DNA from: Mariluticola halotolerans
Lineage (GTDB): Bacteria; Pseudomonadota; Alphaproteobacteria; Rhizobiales; Devosiaceae
Direction of reading: 5' to 3'
Length of the DNA stretch: 64,000 nucleotides
Assembly (NCBI RefSeq): GCF_021611515.1
Contig: NZ_CP090960.1
Coordinates: 620,001-684,000, forward strand
The first letter of the stretch is position 1; each line of letters starts with the position of its first letter. Shown here piece after piece: positions 9,018 through 17,643 of the stretch. The translations under genes and the position numbers were made by a program. The notes beneath the pieces are model-generated. The model saw nothing but the letters and a program-made list of their open reading frames with translations. It was not told the origin of the DNA and made no database searches.

Positions 9018-11123
9018 GTGCTGCCGGCAAGCAATTCCGCATGGCGCTCCCGTTCATTGCCTCGCCTCAATCTGCCCGTATGGCGCGATTTGGCACCCCG
9101 AGAGACTGTTGTTTCCGCTTCTGTCAGGGCTTTTGGCGCGCGGCGTTTGTTTGTGTTGCTGCCTTTTTGCGTAATCGCCGGTCTCATTGCCTATCGCATT
9201 CTTCCGCAAGAGCCGCATCCGCTGGCACTGGGGCTTGCCGGTGCGGCGCTGGTGACCGCCTTGTGGTTGGTCCGGCATGCCATTGGCATGTTGCGGGCCA
9301 TGGTTGCGGCCCTGGCGTTCTGGACCGGGTTTTCGTTGCTGATGCTCCATGGCGCCCTGTTTGGCACCCCCATGCTCAGCTATCCGGCCTATGGCAATTA
9401 CGAAATGCGTGTCGATCAGGTGCTTAGCGAGGATGATACGGCACTGCGCATCATTGTCTCGTCAATCACGCCGCTGGATGATGCGCGGGATATACCGGTG
9501 CGGCGGGCGCGGCTGTTTGTGCGAGATGCAGACGCCCTGGCAGCCGGCGATGTTTTGCGGGGGCCGGTGCGCTTCGCCCCGGTGCCCGGGCCGGTCGTGC
9601 CCGGTGGCTTCGATTCCCAGTTTCACGGCTATTTCGATGGCATCGGTGCCTTTGGCAACAGCACCGGCCATCTCAGCGTCACGCGCGTCGGTGCAACCGA
9701 TCTTCAGCGGTTGTCAGACAGCATGCGCCGTGCGATCGGCCTGCGTATTGATGCGGTATTGTCGCCGCCGGCCAGCGCCATCGCGCGCGCGCTGACGATT
9801 GGAGACCAGAGCCGCATTGCCGAGGAGACACGCACAACCATGGCCACGGCCGGGCTGGCGCATGTATTGGCTATTTCCGGCCTGCATCTCACATTGGTGG
9901 CGGGTGGCGTTTTCGCTGCAATCCGCATGGCTTTGGCGCTGTCTTATGGTCTGGGCCAGCGTCTGGCGCTCAAAAAGCTGGCTGCGGCAGGCGGCATTGT
10001 GGCGGCGCTGGTTTATCTGTCTCTTTCGGGCGGCAGTGTGTCAGCCATCCGGGCGACTATCATGCTCTTGCTGGTTTTTGGTGCGGTCCTTGCCGGGCGG
10101 CGCGCGCTGACCATGCGCAATGTCGCCATTGCGGCGCTGCTTTTGCTGCTTGTCGATCCGGCCAGCGTTTTCAGGCCCAGCTTCCAGCTTTCATTCGCAG
10201 CGGTTGCCGCATTGGTCGGCAGTTACGAAATGGCGCGCCGCCAGCGCGATACGGCGGGGGGCTTTATCTCTGGCCTGGGGCGGTTTTTTGGCGGTTTGGC
10301 CCTGACCAGCGCCATTGCTGGGGCCGCGACTTTATTGTTCGCGGCCTATCATTTTCAGCAAACCGCGCCGCTTGGGGTTCTGGGCAACCTGGTTGCCTTG
10401 CCGCTTGTCGGCTTTGTTGTGCTGCCTGCCGCTTTCATTGCTGTTCTGGCCATGCCTTTCGGCATTGAGGCCGTTTTCCTGCAGGTAATGGGTTGGGGGA
10501 TCGACCGGATACTGGAAATTGCAGCGCTTGTGGCGGGTTGGAGTGCCAGTCTGTCCGGCAGTCCCTTGCTCACCCCCACGGCCCTCGTCGTTGGTCTTGC
10601 GGCGCTCGGGTGGTTTGCGTTTTTTGACAATCGCCTGCGGTTCGCCGGTCCCCTCATTGCCTTGCCGCTGGTCTGGGGCATCGGGCTGGACCGGTCACCG
10701 GATATTCTTGTGGCCGACAGCACTCAGGCTCTGGCCATACGCACCGAGCCCGGCATGGCCCTGATGGCCGGCCGCACGGGCAGCTTTGCGGTGAATGCCT
10801 GGAGCGAAACGTATCAAACCGAGATTGCGCCAAAGCTGGATGGTGTTGGATGCGATAATGCGGGATGCGTCTTTTCATCGCCCTCAGGGTTCAACATTGC
10901 GCTGGTCAAGCACATCGATGGGTTTGCCGAGGATTGTTTTTGGGCCGACTTGGTCGTGACACGCCTTAGGGCACCATCAACCTGCCGCAGCCGCGTGCAG
11001 GTCATTGACCGCGATGATCTAAGGCTGGGCGGCATGCACTGGCTGGCCTGGAATGGTGAAGAGGGCGGCTTCGAAATACGTCCGGCAATTGCCGACAGAA
11101 ACCGCCCCTGGCGCGCGCCCTAG
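9018..11123 (+). CDS. comEC: ComEC/Rec2 family inner-membrane DNA-uptake protein
   Basis: ComEC forms the inner-membrane channel for single-stranded DNA in natural transformation. The N-terminal part has hydrophobic segments followed by a soluble OB-like DUF4131 region. The middle contains the competence domain with the conserved AHVLAISGLHL segment and many membrane segments up to about residue 550. The C-terminal 150 residues take the place of the beta-lactamase-like domain but lack a HxHxDH metal site. I chose the GTG at 9018 because GGAGG stands 8 bp upstream. The frame is open from 8964, which would add 18 residues without a ribosome binding site. It converges with and overlaps the lactonase gene by 4 bp. 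Confidence 0.88.
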   Translation: MLPASNSAWRSRSLPRLNLPVWRDLAPRETVVSASVRAFGARRLFVLLPFCVIAGLIAYRILPQEPHPLALGLAGAALVTALWLVRHAIGMLRAMVAALAFWTGFSLLMLHGALFGTPMLSYPAYGNYEMRVDQVLSEDDTALRIIVSSITPLDDARDIPVRRARLFVRDADALAAGDVLRGPVRFAPVPGPVVPGGFDSQFHGYFDGIGAFGNSTGHLSVTRVGATDLQRLSDSMRRAIGLRIDAVLSPPASAIARALTIGDQSRIAEETRTTMATAGLAHVLAISGLHLTLVAGGVFAAIRMALALSYGLGQRLALKKLAAAGGIVAALVYLSLSGGSVSAIRATIMLLLVFGAVLAGRRALTMRNVAIAALLLLLVDPASVFRPSFQLSFAAVAALVGSYEMARRQRDTAGGFISGLGRFFGGLALTSAIAGAATLLFAAYHFQQTAPLGVLGNLVALPLVGFVVLPAAFIAVLAMPFGIEAVFLQVMGWGIDRILEIAALVAGWSASLSGSPLLTPTALVVGLAALGWFAFFDNRLRFAGPLIALPLVWGIGLDRSPDILVADSTQALAIRTEPGMALMAGRTGSFAVNAWSETYQTEIAPKLDGVGCDNAGCVFSSPSGFNIALVKHIDGFAEDCFWADLVVTRLRAPSTCRSRVQVIDRDDLRLGGMHWLAWNGEEGGFEIRPAIADRNRPWRAP

Positions 11124-11995
11124 AGTTTGATCAATGGTTCGGGCTGTCCCGGCACATCCACCCGAATGGCAAAAACACTGCCCGCCTGCGGTTCGGCAGC
11201 GCGTTGTTCAGGGCTCAAACCGGCGCTTGCTGTCGTGATGTACAATGTCTTGAGATCGGTGCCGCCAAGGGCAGGGCAGGTCACGTTGGAGGCGGGAACC
11301 TCGACAATCCTGTCAATCGAACCGTCAGGCGCATGGCGGATAACGCAAGATCCACCCCAGCGCGCACTCCACATAAAACCTTCACTATCAATTATGGCAC
11401 CGTCCGGCCCGCCGCGCTGGTCTGTTGTATCGATATGGACTTGCCATTCACTGACGGGCAACCCGGTCTGCGGATCAATCCGGCATTTCAGGATTTGGCC
11501 TTTCAGCGTGTCACACCAATAGGCGATGGTGCCATCGGGTGAAAAGCAGGTGGCATTGGGAATGCCGATACCGCTGAACAGCGTTTCAACCTTTCCCTCA
11601 CGATACTGGTAGACGCTCCCCAGATTGGCCTGGCCCTCTCTGCCCATCGTTCCGATCCAGAAACCACCGGCGAGGTTGACCCGGCTGTCATTTGAGCGGG
11701 TCAGCGGATTGTCCGCTTCAAGGGGACATATCGTATGCCGTTCGTCACGCAGCAGGTTGATGCGGGTCAGTTTGCTGGCCCCGGCGATGACCAGGTTCTC
11801 GCGGTCGATAACGGCTGCAGCGGTGACGGGCTCCTCAAACAACCAGCGATTGATGATCGCCCCATCAGAACTGGCATTGAACAATGTGTGCGCATTGATA
11901 TCGAACCAGAACAGTTCGTGGCGTATGGGGTGCCACATCGGGCCTTCGCCCAGCGCGCAACGACTATCGATGAACAGTTTTGCTGTATCGGTCAC
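11120..11995 (-). CDS. SMP-30/gluconolactonase family sugar lactonase
   Basis: The protein is a six-bladed beta-propeller of the SMP-30/regucalcin family that hydrolyses aldonolactones to aldonates. The three expected metal ligands are seen as Glu17 (LGEGP), Asn147 (GIPNATC) and Asp198 (GGPDGA), and SNDSR at 101-105 matches the substrate-contacting strand. Its 291 residues are typical. The ATG overlaps the aldolase stop by 4 bp, so it is the last gene of a kinase-aldolase-lactonase operon. From that context it probably opens galactono-lactone, although the sequence alone does not settle the sugar. Confidence 0.88.
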   Translation of the reverse strand: MTDTAKLFIDSRCALGEGPMWHPIRHELFWFDINAHTLFNASSDGAIINRWLFEEPVTAAAVIDRENLVIAGASKLTRINLLRDERHTICPLEADNPLTRSNDSRVNLAGGFWIGTMGREGQANLGSVYQYREGKVETLFSGIGIPNATCFSPDGTIAYWCDTLKGQILKCRIDPQTGLPVSEWQVHIDTTDQRGGPDGAIIDSEGFMWSARWGGSCVIRHAPDGSIDRIVEVPASNVTCPALGGTDLKTLYITTASAGLSPEQRAAEPQAGSVFAIRVDVPGQPEPLIKL

Positions 11996-12618
11996 AGGTC
12001 TGCTCCCTCATCATAGGCCGCAACGGCGGCCTGCGCCCGCGTTGCGATTTCATTGGCATCAAAGCCCGGTTTGAAAATATAGCCGCCAAGACCGAACCCG
12101 ATGCAACCGGCAGCGAAATACTGGTCGAAGTTATCCGGGTTGGCACCGCCCACAGCATAAAGGGGCATTTCAGGCGGCAATACAGCCTTCATGGCGCGAA
12201 TGCCGCTCGGTCCCAGTATCTCGGCAGGAAAGAACTTTAGCCCGTCTGCGCCAGCCGCGATGGCGCGAAAAGCCTCGCTCGGCGTCAGGACGCCGGGATA
12301 AGAGGCGAGGCCTTCTGCCTTGGTATGCGCGATAACCTCAGGGTTGCAATCGGGGGACACAATAAAGGTGCCGCCCGCCGCCTTTACTGCGTCGACATTT
12401 TCCGGGCTGAGCACGGTTCCGGCGCCAATCATGGCTTTGTCGCTGAATTCATCGGCGGCCCGTTTGATGCTGGTGAAAACATCCGGGGAATTTAGGGGGA
12501 TTTCGATCATGGTGATGCCGGCCGCAGTCAGGGCCGCGCAGGCGGGCACTATTTCTTCTGGCGTAATGCCGCGCAGGATGGCGATGATGTGGCGATGTTC
12601 TTGGGGTATGGAAGTCAT
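11992..12618 (-). CDS. dgoA: 2-dehydro-3-deoxy-6-phosphogalactonate aldolase
   Basis: This aldolase splits 2-dehydro-3-deoxy-6-phosphogalactonate into pyruvate and glyceraldehyde 3-phosphate. The 208 residues are a KDPG/KHG-family TIM barrel. The Schiff-base lysine is Lys128 (GLKFFPAE), with Glu39 in the EIPLNSP segment and the AILRG motif at 13-17. EIPLNSP and the GAGTVL strand resemble E. coli DgoA more than Eda, which favours the galactonate form. It overlaps the kinase upstream and the lactonase downstream by 4 bp each (ATGA). Confidence 0.9.
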   Translation of the reverse strand: MTSIPQEHRHIIAILRGITPEEIVPACAALTAAGITMIEIPLNSPDVFTSIKRAADEFSDKAMIGAGTVLSPENVDAVKAAGGTFIVSPDCNPEVIAHTKAEGLASYPGVLTPSEAFRAIAAGADGLKFFPAEILGPSGIRAMKAVLPPEMPLYAVGGANPDNFDQYFAAGCIGFGLGGYIFKPGFDANEIATRAQAAVAAYDEGADL

Positions 12619-13544
12619 GGAATTTGCTTTCGTGCAGCGGCCAGCCCGGCAAGGGTGGCGGTGGTGGCGTCGATAGTTTCGGTGCTTGCGCCTATCATGT
12701 CAAAAGCGCGCGCATAAATGCGCGAGAGCCGTGCGGAACCGACCAGCGGCACCGGTGTCTCCGGGATCCAGTTTTGATGGCCTGCCACTTCGCTGCCGAC
12801 AAGCAGCCCTGACAAATAGCCGGCGCACCAGGCGGCATCCCGACCGGACAGAAGCGCTGCGGCGCGCACCTTGAACAATTGGCCCGTCAGGTTTCCCGGC
12901 TGGGTGATTCCAGCGTTCAGACCTGCCTTGAGGCCGTCCTCATGGGTGGGGCCGTCCAGCGTGCCCTGAAGAGAATGGCGCAGGACGGATTGCGTACTCA
13001 GCAATTCATAAAGCTCGCCCGTCATTGCGGTACTGAATGCGGTGATTCTTCCGTCGGCAACACGAACCCATTTGGCGTGTGTGCCGGGCATGCAGATCGT
13101 GCCCGAAAAATCCGGCTTTAGCGCCAGCAAGCCCAGCACCTGGGTTTCTTCGCCGCGCATCACATCTTCGGCCCCTGCCTGCTTGTGGCACACGCCGGAG
13201 AGAATGCGTGGACGCAGCCGGTCATCGGGCATATCCGGCATCACGGCGTTCTGGCCGAGCGTGCGCAGGTCGGCGGGCGTCTCGATATAGGGCGCCTCGC
13301 GCCATCCCTGCTTGGCACCCGCCATGCCGCAAATGACAAGGTCGACCGGATCGTCGCCTGCGCCCAGATGTGCGCCCACAAGCTCTTGAAGCACGCCGGG
13401 GTAATCATCTCTGCGGAGGCGGGACATCCCCTTGTCGGATTCGGTGGCAAAGGTCGTTTCCCCGTCGCAGGAAAGACCCCAGGCACGTACATTGGATGTG
13501 CCCCAATCAATAGCGATCCATTCCAGGGGTGCATTGGCATTCAT
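12615..13544 (-). CDS. dgoK: 2-dehydro-3-deoxygalactonokinase
   Basis: DgoK phosphorylates 2-dehydro-3-deoxygalactonate at C6 with ATP, making the substrate of the adjacent aldolase. The 309 residues fit the family. The N-terminal phosphate-binding motif is DWGTSNVRAWGL (13-24), and GTHAKW and GYLSGLL match conserved internal segments. I chose the ATG at 13544, which has GGAG 10 bp upstream. A TTG at 13562 would add six residues. It is the first gene of the minus-strand operon and is divergent from the dehydratase across a 186-bp gap that should hold both promoters. Confidence 0.9.
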   Translation of the reverse strand: MNANAPLEWIAIDWGTSNVRAWGLSCDGETTFATESDKGMSRLRRDDYPGVLQELVGAHLGAGDDPVDLVICGMAGAKQGWREAPYIETPADLRTLGQNAVMPDMPDDRLRPRILSGVCHKQAGAEDVMRGEETQVLGLLALKPDFSGTICMPGTHAKWVRVADGRITAFSTAMTGELYELLSTQSVLRHSLQGTLDGPTHEDGLKAGLNAGITQPGNLTGQLFKVRAAALLSGRDAAWCAGYLSGLLVGSEVAGHQNWIPETPVPLVGSARLSRIYARAFDMIGASTETIDATTATLAGLAAARKQIP

Positions 13545-13654
13545 GCCCGGATCTCCGTTCAATGGCTGAATTTTGGCGTCAAACTAACCAGAAAGCTGAT
13601 ATATACCCATCTAATTAAAGAGATTTTCCAGTTTCTGGCCACATGTCTCGCAAT

Positions 13655-13665
13655 TTGTCATACAA
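13655..13665. promoter_or_regulatory. Possible GntR (FadR-type) operator
   Basis: The palindrome TTGTCATACAA lies between the divergent dgoK and dehydratase genes, 66 bp before the dehydratase ATG. It fits the TNGT-N3-ACNA form of FadR-subfamily GntR operators and resembles the site I recall for E. coli DgoR. No regulator gene is present in the cassette, so this is inference from a short motif. Confidence 0.4.
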
Positions 13666-13730
13666 TAGAATAGATGTGCAGATGGAATCATTAAATACAC
13701 ACGGAAAATCCGTTGTCGGAGGAGATGTAA

Positions 13731-15524
13731 ATGACTGATAAGCAACCCAAACTCCGGTCGCGGGCCTGGTTTGATAACCCCGACAACCCGGATATGACGG
13801 CGCTCTATCTCGAGCGCTATCTCAATTTTGGGTTGTCGCGCGAAGAGTTGCAGTCGGGCAAGCCGATTATCGGCATTGCGCAGACGGGCTCTGACCTGTC
13901 GCCATGCAACCGCCACCACGTCGTTCTGGCCGAGCGCGTACGCGAGGGGATTCGCGAAGCGGGCGGCATCGCCATTGAATTCCCGGTACATCCCATTCAG
14001 GAAACCGGCAAACGTCCCACGGCCTCGCTCGACCGCAATCTGGCCTATCTCGGCCTTGTGGAACTGCTTTACGGCTATCCGCTTGATGGTGTGGTGCTGA
14101 CGATTGGTTGCGACAAGACCACGCCTGCCATGTTGATGGGGGCGGCGACGGTCAATATTCCGGCGATTGCGCTCTCGGTTGGGCCCATGCTCAATGGCTG
14201 GTTCCGTGGCGAACGCACCGGCTCGGGCACGATTGTGTGGAAAGCCCGGCAGATGATGGCCGCCGGTGAGATCGACTACAAGCAGTTCATCGAACTTGTG
14301 GCCTCTTCGGCGCCTTCAACCGGGTTCTGCAATACGATGGGTACGGCCTCGACCATGAATTCGCTTGCCGAGGGCCTTGGCATGCAGCTGCCCGGCTCGG
14401 CGGCTATTCCGGCCCCTTATCGCGACCGTCAGGAAATTTCCTATCTGACCGGCAAGCGCATTGTTGAAATGGTGCATCAGGACATCAAGCCGTCCGACAT
14501 CATGACCAAGAAGAGCTTTTTCAACGCTATCGCCCTGAACTCGGCGATTGGCGGGTCCACCAATGCCCCGATCCATATCAACGCCATCGCGCGCCATGTG
14601 GGTGTCGAACTCGATATCGATGAGTGGCAGACCCATGGGCATGACGTGCCGCTGCTGGTCAATCTGCAGCCGGCGGGTACCTATCTCGGCGAGGACTTCT
14701 ATCGCGCCGGCGGTGTGCCTGCGGTGGTTGGCGAATTGATGCGGCACGGGTTGATTCATGAGGACGCGCCGACGGTCAATGGCAAGACCATTGGCGAGAA
14801 TTGCCGCGATGCGGAAATCGAGAATGACGATGTCATTCGCCGGTTCGACAATCCACTGGCCACCCAGGCCGGGTTTATCGTTTTGCGCGGCAATCTGTTC
14901 GACAACGCGATCATGAAGACCTCCGTCATCACCCCGGAATTCCGCCAGCGCTATCTGGCCAATCCCGATGATCCGAACGCCTTTGAGGGCAAGGCGGTCG
15001 TGTTTGACGGGCCTGAGGATTATCATCACCGCATTGATGACCCGGCGCTCGAAATCGATGAACACACCTTGCTGTTCATGCGCGGCACGGGGCCAATCGG
15101 CTATCCGGGGGCGGCCGAGGTCGTCAACATGCGTCCGCCGGCCTATCTGATCAAGAAAGGCGTGACAGCGCTGGCCTGTATTGGGGACGGCCGTCAGTCG
15201 GGCACATCCGGCTCACCCTCCATTCTCAATGCGTCACCGGAAGCGGCGGCGGGCGGTGGTCTGGCCATTCTGCGTACCGGCGACCGGGTGCGGATCGACC
15301 TGAACAAGGGCGAAGCCAATATGTTGCTGTCGGATGCCGAATTGCAGACGCGCCGTGCCGAACTCGATGCAGCCGGCGGGTTCAAATATCCCGATCACCA
15401 GACACCCTGGCAGGAAATCCAGCGCGGCATTGTCGATCAACTGGGCAATGGCGGCGTGCTGAAACCGGCGGTCAAATACCAAAAGATCGCTCAGGAAAAA
15501 GGCCTGCCGCGCGACAATCACTAG
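13731..15524 (+). CDS. IlvD/Edd-family sugar-acid dehydratase (probable galactonate/arabinonate type)
   Basis: The 597-residue protein belongs to the Fe-S dehydratase family of IlvD and Edd, in the branch of L-arabinonate, D-fuconate, D-galactonate and D-xylonate dehydratases. Cys59, Cys127 and Cys200 match the [2Fe-2S] ligands I recall for the Rhizobium leguminosarum L-arabinonate dehydratase. Lys129 matches the carbamylated metal-site lysine, and Ser490 in GRQSGTSGS the catalytic serine. A very good ribosome binding site (GGAGGAGA, 6 bp spacing) precedes the ATG. With a KDGal kinase and KDPGal aldolase next door, the likely reaction is D-galactonate to 2-dehydro-3-deoxygalactonate. Arabinonate or fuconate would not need the kinase. 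It is not a branched-chain amino acid IlvD. Confidence 0.85.
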   Translation: MTDKQPKLRSRAWFDNPDNPDMTALYLERYLNFGLSREELQSGKPIIGIAQTGSDLSPCNRHHVVLAERVREGIREAGGIAIEFPVHPIQETGKRPTASLDRNLAYLGLVELLYGYPLDGVVLTIGCDKTTPAMLMGAATVNIPAIALSVGPMLNGWFRGERTGSGTIVWKARQMMAAGEIDYKQFIELVASSAPSTGFCNTMGTASTMNSLAEGLGMQLPGSAAIPAPYRDRQEISYLTGKRIVEMVHQDIKPSDIMTKKSFFNAIALNSAIGGSTNAPIHINAIARHVGVELDIDEWQTHGHDVPLLVNLQPAGTYLGEDFYRAGGVPAVVGELMRHGLIHEDAPTVNGKTIGENCRDAEIENDDVIRRFDNPLATQAGFIVLRGNLFDNAIMKTSVITPEFRQRYLANPDDPNAFEGKAVVFDGPEDYHHRIDDPALEIDEHTLLFMRGTGPIGYPGAAEVVNMRPPAYLIKKGVTALACIGDGRQSGTSGSPSILNASPEAAAGGGLAILRTGDRVRIDLNKGEANMLLSDAELQTRRAELDAAGGFKYPDHQTPWQEIQRGIVDQLGNGGVLKPAVKYQKIAQEKGLPRDNH

Positions 15525-15556
15525 GCGGTGCAGGACAAAACCGCGACGGATAAAAG

Positions 15557-15586
15557 AAAGGCCCGTTATCAAACGGGCCTTTTTTG
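15557..15586. terminator. Bidirectional terminator between the dehydratase gene and lexA
   Basis: An 11-bp stem (15557-15567 with 15572-15582) with a 4-nt loop is followed by T residues on the plus strand. On the minus strand the stem is followed by TTCTTTTATC, so it can end both the dehydratase transcript and that of lexA. Confidence 0.85.
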
Positions 15587-15610
15587 CGACTGCATGGGGT
15601 CGTCAGCTGA

Positions 15611-16327
15611 TCAGTATTTGCGCAACAGCCCCACAAGCCGGCCCTGAACCTTGACCTGGTCCGGCCCGAAGATCCGGGTTTCATAGGCGGGGTTGGCGGC
15701 CTCAAGGGCAATGGAATTCCCCTTGCGGCGCAGGCGTTTGAGGGTGGCTTCCTCATCATCGACCAAAGCGACGATGATCTCGCCATTATTGGCGGTGGGC
15801 TGTTTGTGGATCAACACCGTGTCACCATCGAAAATGCCGGCATCGATCATCGAATCGCCGCGCACCTCAAGGGCGTAATGTTCGCCACTGCCCAGCATTT
15901 CGGGCGGAACGGCGATGGTGTGGGAATGGGTTTGAATCGCCTCAATCGGCACACCTGCTGCGATGCGGCCCATCACGGGAATGGTCACCGGGCGGCCGGT
16001 GTCCTCATCCTGGGCATTGCTGCGCGGCTGGGGCTTGGCCACTTTGCCAAGCGTGCCCTCAATAACGCTGGGTTCAAACCGTGTCTTGCGGCCCCCCAGT
16101 GAGGGGTTCATCGAATCCGGCAGCTTGACCACTTCCATGGCCCGCGCCCGGTTGGGCAGGCGGCGGATAAAGCCGCGCTCTTCAAGCGCGGTAATGAGCC
16201 GGTGGATGCCGGATTTCGAGCGCAGGTCGAGGGCTTCCTTCATCTCGTCGAATGAGGGGGGAATCCCGGTTTCCTTCATCCGCTCGTGGATGAACATCAA
16301 TAGCTCGTGTTGCTTGCGCGTTAACAT
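15611..16327 (-). CDS. lexA: LexA, SOS response repressor
   Basis: LexA represses DNA-damage genes and cleaves itself when RecA filaments form. The start is the ATG of [10 protein letters not shown], giving 238 residues. The open frame runs 13 codons further upstream but would cover the SOS box. The N-terminal winged helix covers about 1-70. The cleavage site is Ala124-Gly125, and the catalytic pair is Ser159 (RGDSM) and Lys197 (ATLKR). Two SOS boxes lie just upstream, so the gene is autoregulated. It is transcribed away from moeA with a 101-bp gap, so it has its own promoter rather than depending on the moa-trp operon. Confidence 0.97.
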   Translation of the reverse strand: MLTRKQHELLMFIHERMKETGIPPSFDEMKEALDLRSKSGIHRLITALEERGFIRRLPNRARAMEVVKLPDSMNPSLGGRKTRFEPSVIEGTLGKVAKPQPRSNAQDEDTGRPVTIPVMGRIAAGVPIEAIQTHSHTIAVPPEMLGSGEHYALEVRGDSMIDAGIFDGDTVLIHKQPTANNGEIIVALVDDEEATLKRLRRKGNSIALEAANPAYETRIFGPDQVKVQGRLVGLLRKY

Positions 16328-16349
16328 CGGCTCCCCCTTCCGGGAATCA

Positions 16350-16364
16350 GAACATAGGCAGAAC
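16350..16364 (-). promoter_or_regulatory. SOS box 1 of lexA
   Basis: On the minus strand this reads GTTC-N7-GTTC, the direct-repeat LexA site of alphaproteobacteria. It ends 22 bp before the lexA ATG. Confidence 0.85.
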
Positions 16365-16374
16365 AATGTTACAT

Positions 16375-16389
16375 GTTCCAGTTATGTTC
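16375..16389 (+). promoter_or_regulatory. SOS box 2, opposite orientation
   Basis: The plus strand reads GTTC-N7-GTTC exactly. It is separated by 10 bp from the first box and points the opposite way, so lexA has two facing LexA sites upstream. Confidence 0.7.
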
Positions 16390-16428
16390 TGCAACTATCC
16401 GGTAAATATTCGGTTAGCGGGAGCTGAT

Positions 16429-17643
16429 CTATTGGGCGCGCAGGGGGATGACTTCCACGATATGTCCCACGGGCTGGGCCGGTGCGTCCTCAGGATGCAC
16501 GATCAGGGCATTGGCGCGTGCAAAGGAAGACAAATGGGCACTGTCGCTTTCGCTGATCGGGCGCACAGCGGAAATGCCTTCGCCCTTCACCGTGATATTG
16601 GCGCGGATAAAGTGGCGGCGCGGGCCATTGGCTTCCAGCGGGGTGGCCAGAGGCAGGCGGAGGCGGGGGCCGAGCGGGCTGCGCGAGCCGCCCAGCGCGC
16701 GCAAGGCGGGCAGCACCACAGTGGTTGCTGTCACCAGGGCCGAAACCGGGTTGCCGGGCAGGCCAAACACCAGCTTATTGCCTTTTTTGCCGAACATCAG
16801 CGGTTTGCCCGGCCGCATGGCGATTTTCCAGAAGTCGATTTCGACGCCCAGCGATTTGAGCACGGGTTGCACCAGATCATGGTCGCCAACGCTTGCCCCG
16901 CCCGTGGTGATGATGACATCGGCATCACTGTCGAAGGCCAGGCCCAGTTTGGTGCTTAGATCGGCTTCCGTATCGGCGGCGATTCCAAGGTCGAACACGG
17001 CATTGGCAAACGGGGCCAGCAATGCGGAGAGCGCAAATGTGTTCGAGGCGATGATCTGGTCAACCGAAAGCTGAAGTCCGGGCTCCACCAGCTCGTCGCC
17101 GGTCGCCAGAATGGCCAGTTGCGGTTTGCGGTAAACGCTCAGCTCGGCATTATTGGCGGCAGCGGCCAGGGCAATGGCGCTCGGTGTCAGGAATTCGCCG
17201 GCGCGCAGAATTTCGGCGTCCAGCTCAAAATCATTGCCACGTTTGCGCACGCTCTTGCCCGGTTCCACCGCATCCACAAACATGATTTTGGTGCCGCGTG
17301 GGGCGGTCTTTTCCTGCATCACCACCGTGTCAGCGCCAGCGGGCAGTGGTGCACCGGTGAAAATGCGCACGCATTGGCCGGGGCCGATTTCGCCGTCAAA
17401 GCCATTGCCTGCCTGTGAGGTGCCGATCATATCGAGGGTCACGCCCGGCTTGATCTCGATGCCGCGCACGGCATAGCCGTCCATGGCGCTGGCATCAAAC
17501 GGGGGCTGGCTGGTTCTGGCGGTCACGGATGCCGCCAAAGTGCGTCCGGCGGCATATTTCAGGGGCAGGCTTTCAACACCGAGTGGGTCGGCATAGGCGA
17601 AGATGCGTTCAAGGGCTTCGTCAAGACTGATCATGTTGGTCAC
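16429..17643 (-). CDS. moeA: Molybdopterin molybdenumtransferase
   Basis: MoeA inserts molybdate into adenylylated molybdopterin in the last step of Moco synthesis. The 404 residues have the usual order: an N-terminal DASAMDGYAVR segment (about 50-60), the MoCF-like domain with TTGGASVGDHD, and GLPGNPVSA near residue 295. I kept the GTG at 17643, which has GGAAG 8 bp upstream. An ATG three codons later (17634) is an alternative. The start lies within the end of moaC (23-bp overlap), so the two are coupled. Confidence 0.93.
   Translation of the reverse strand: MTNMISLDEALERIFAYADPLGVESLPLKYAAGRTLAASVTARTSQPPFDASAMDGYAVRGIEIKPGVTLDMIGTSQAGNGFDGEIGPGQCVRIFTGAPLPAGADTVVMQEKTAPRGTKIMFVDAVEPGKSVRKRGNDFELDAEILRAGEFLTPSAIALAAAANNAELSVYRKPQLAILATGDELVEPGLQLSVDQIIASNTFALSALLAPFANAVFDLGIAADTEADLSTKLGLAFDSDADVIITTGGASVGDHDLVQPVLKSLGVEIDFWKIAMRPGKPLMFGKKGNKLVFGLPGNPVSALVTATTVVLPALRALGGSRSPLGPRLRLPLATPLEANGPRRHFIRANITVKGEGISAVRPISESDSAHLSSFARANALIVHPEDAPAQPVGHIVEVIPLRAQ

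Noticed and set aside
13731-15524. Dihydroxy-acid dehydratase (ilvD) for branched-chain amino acids
   Set aside because: The length, cysteine positions and galactonate-type neighbours fit the sugar-acid dehydratase branch.
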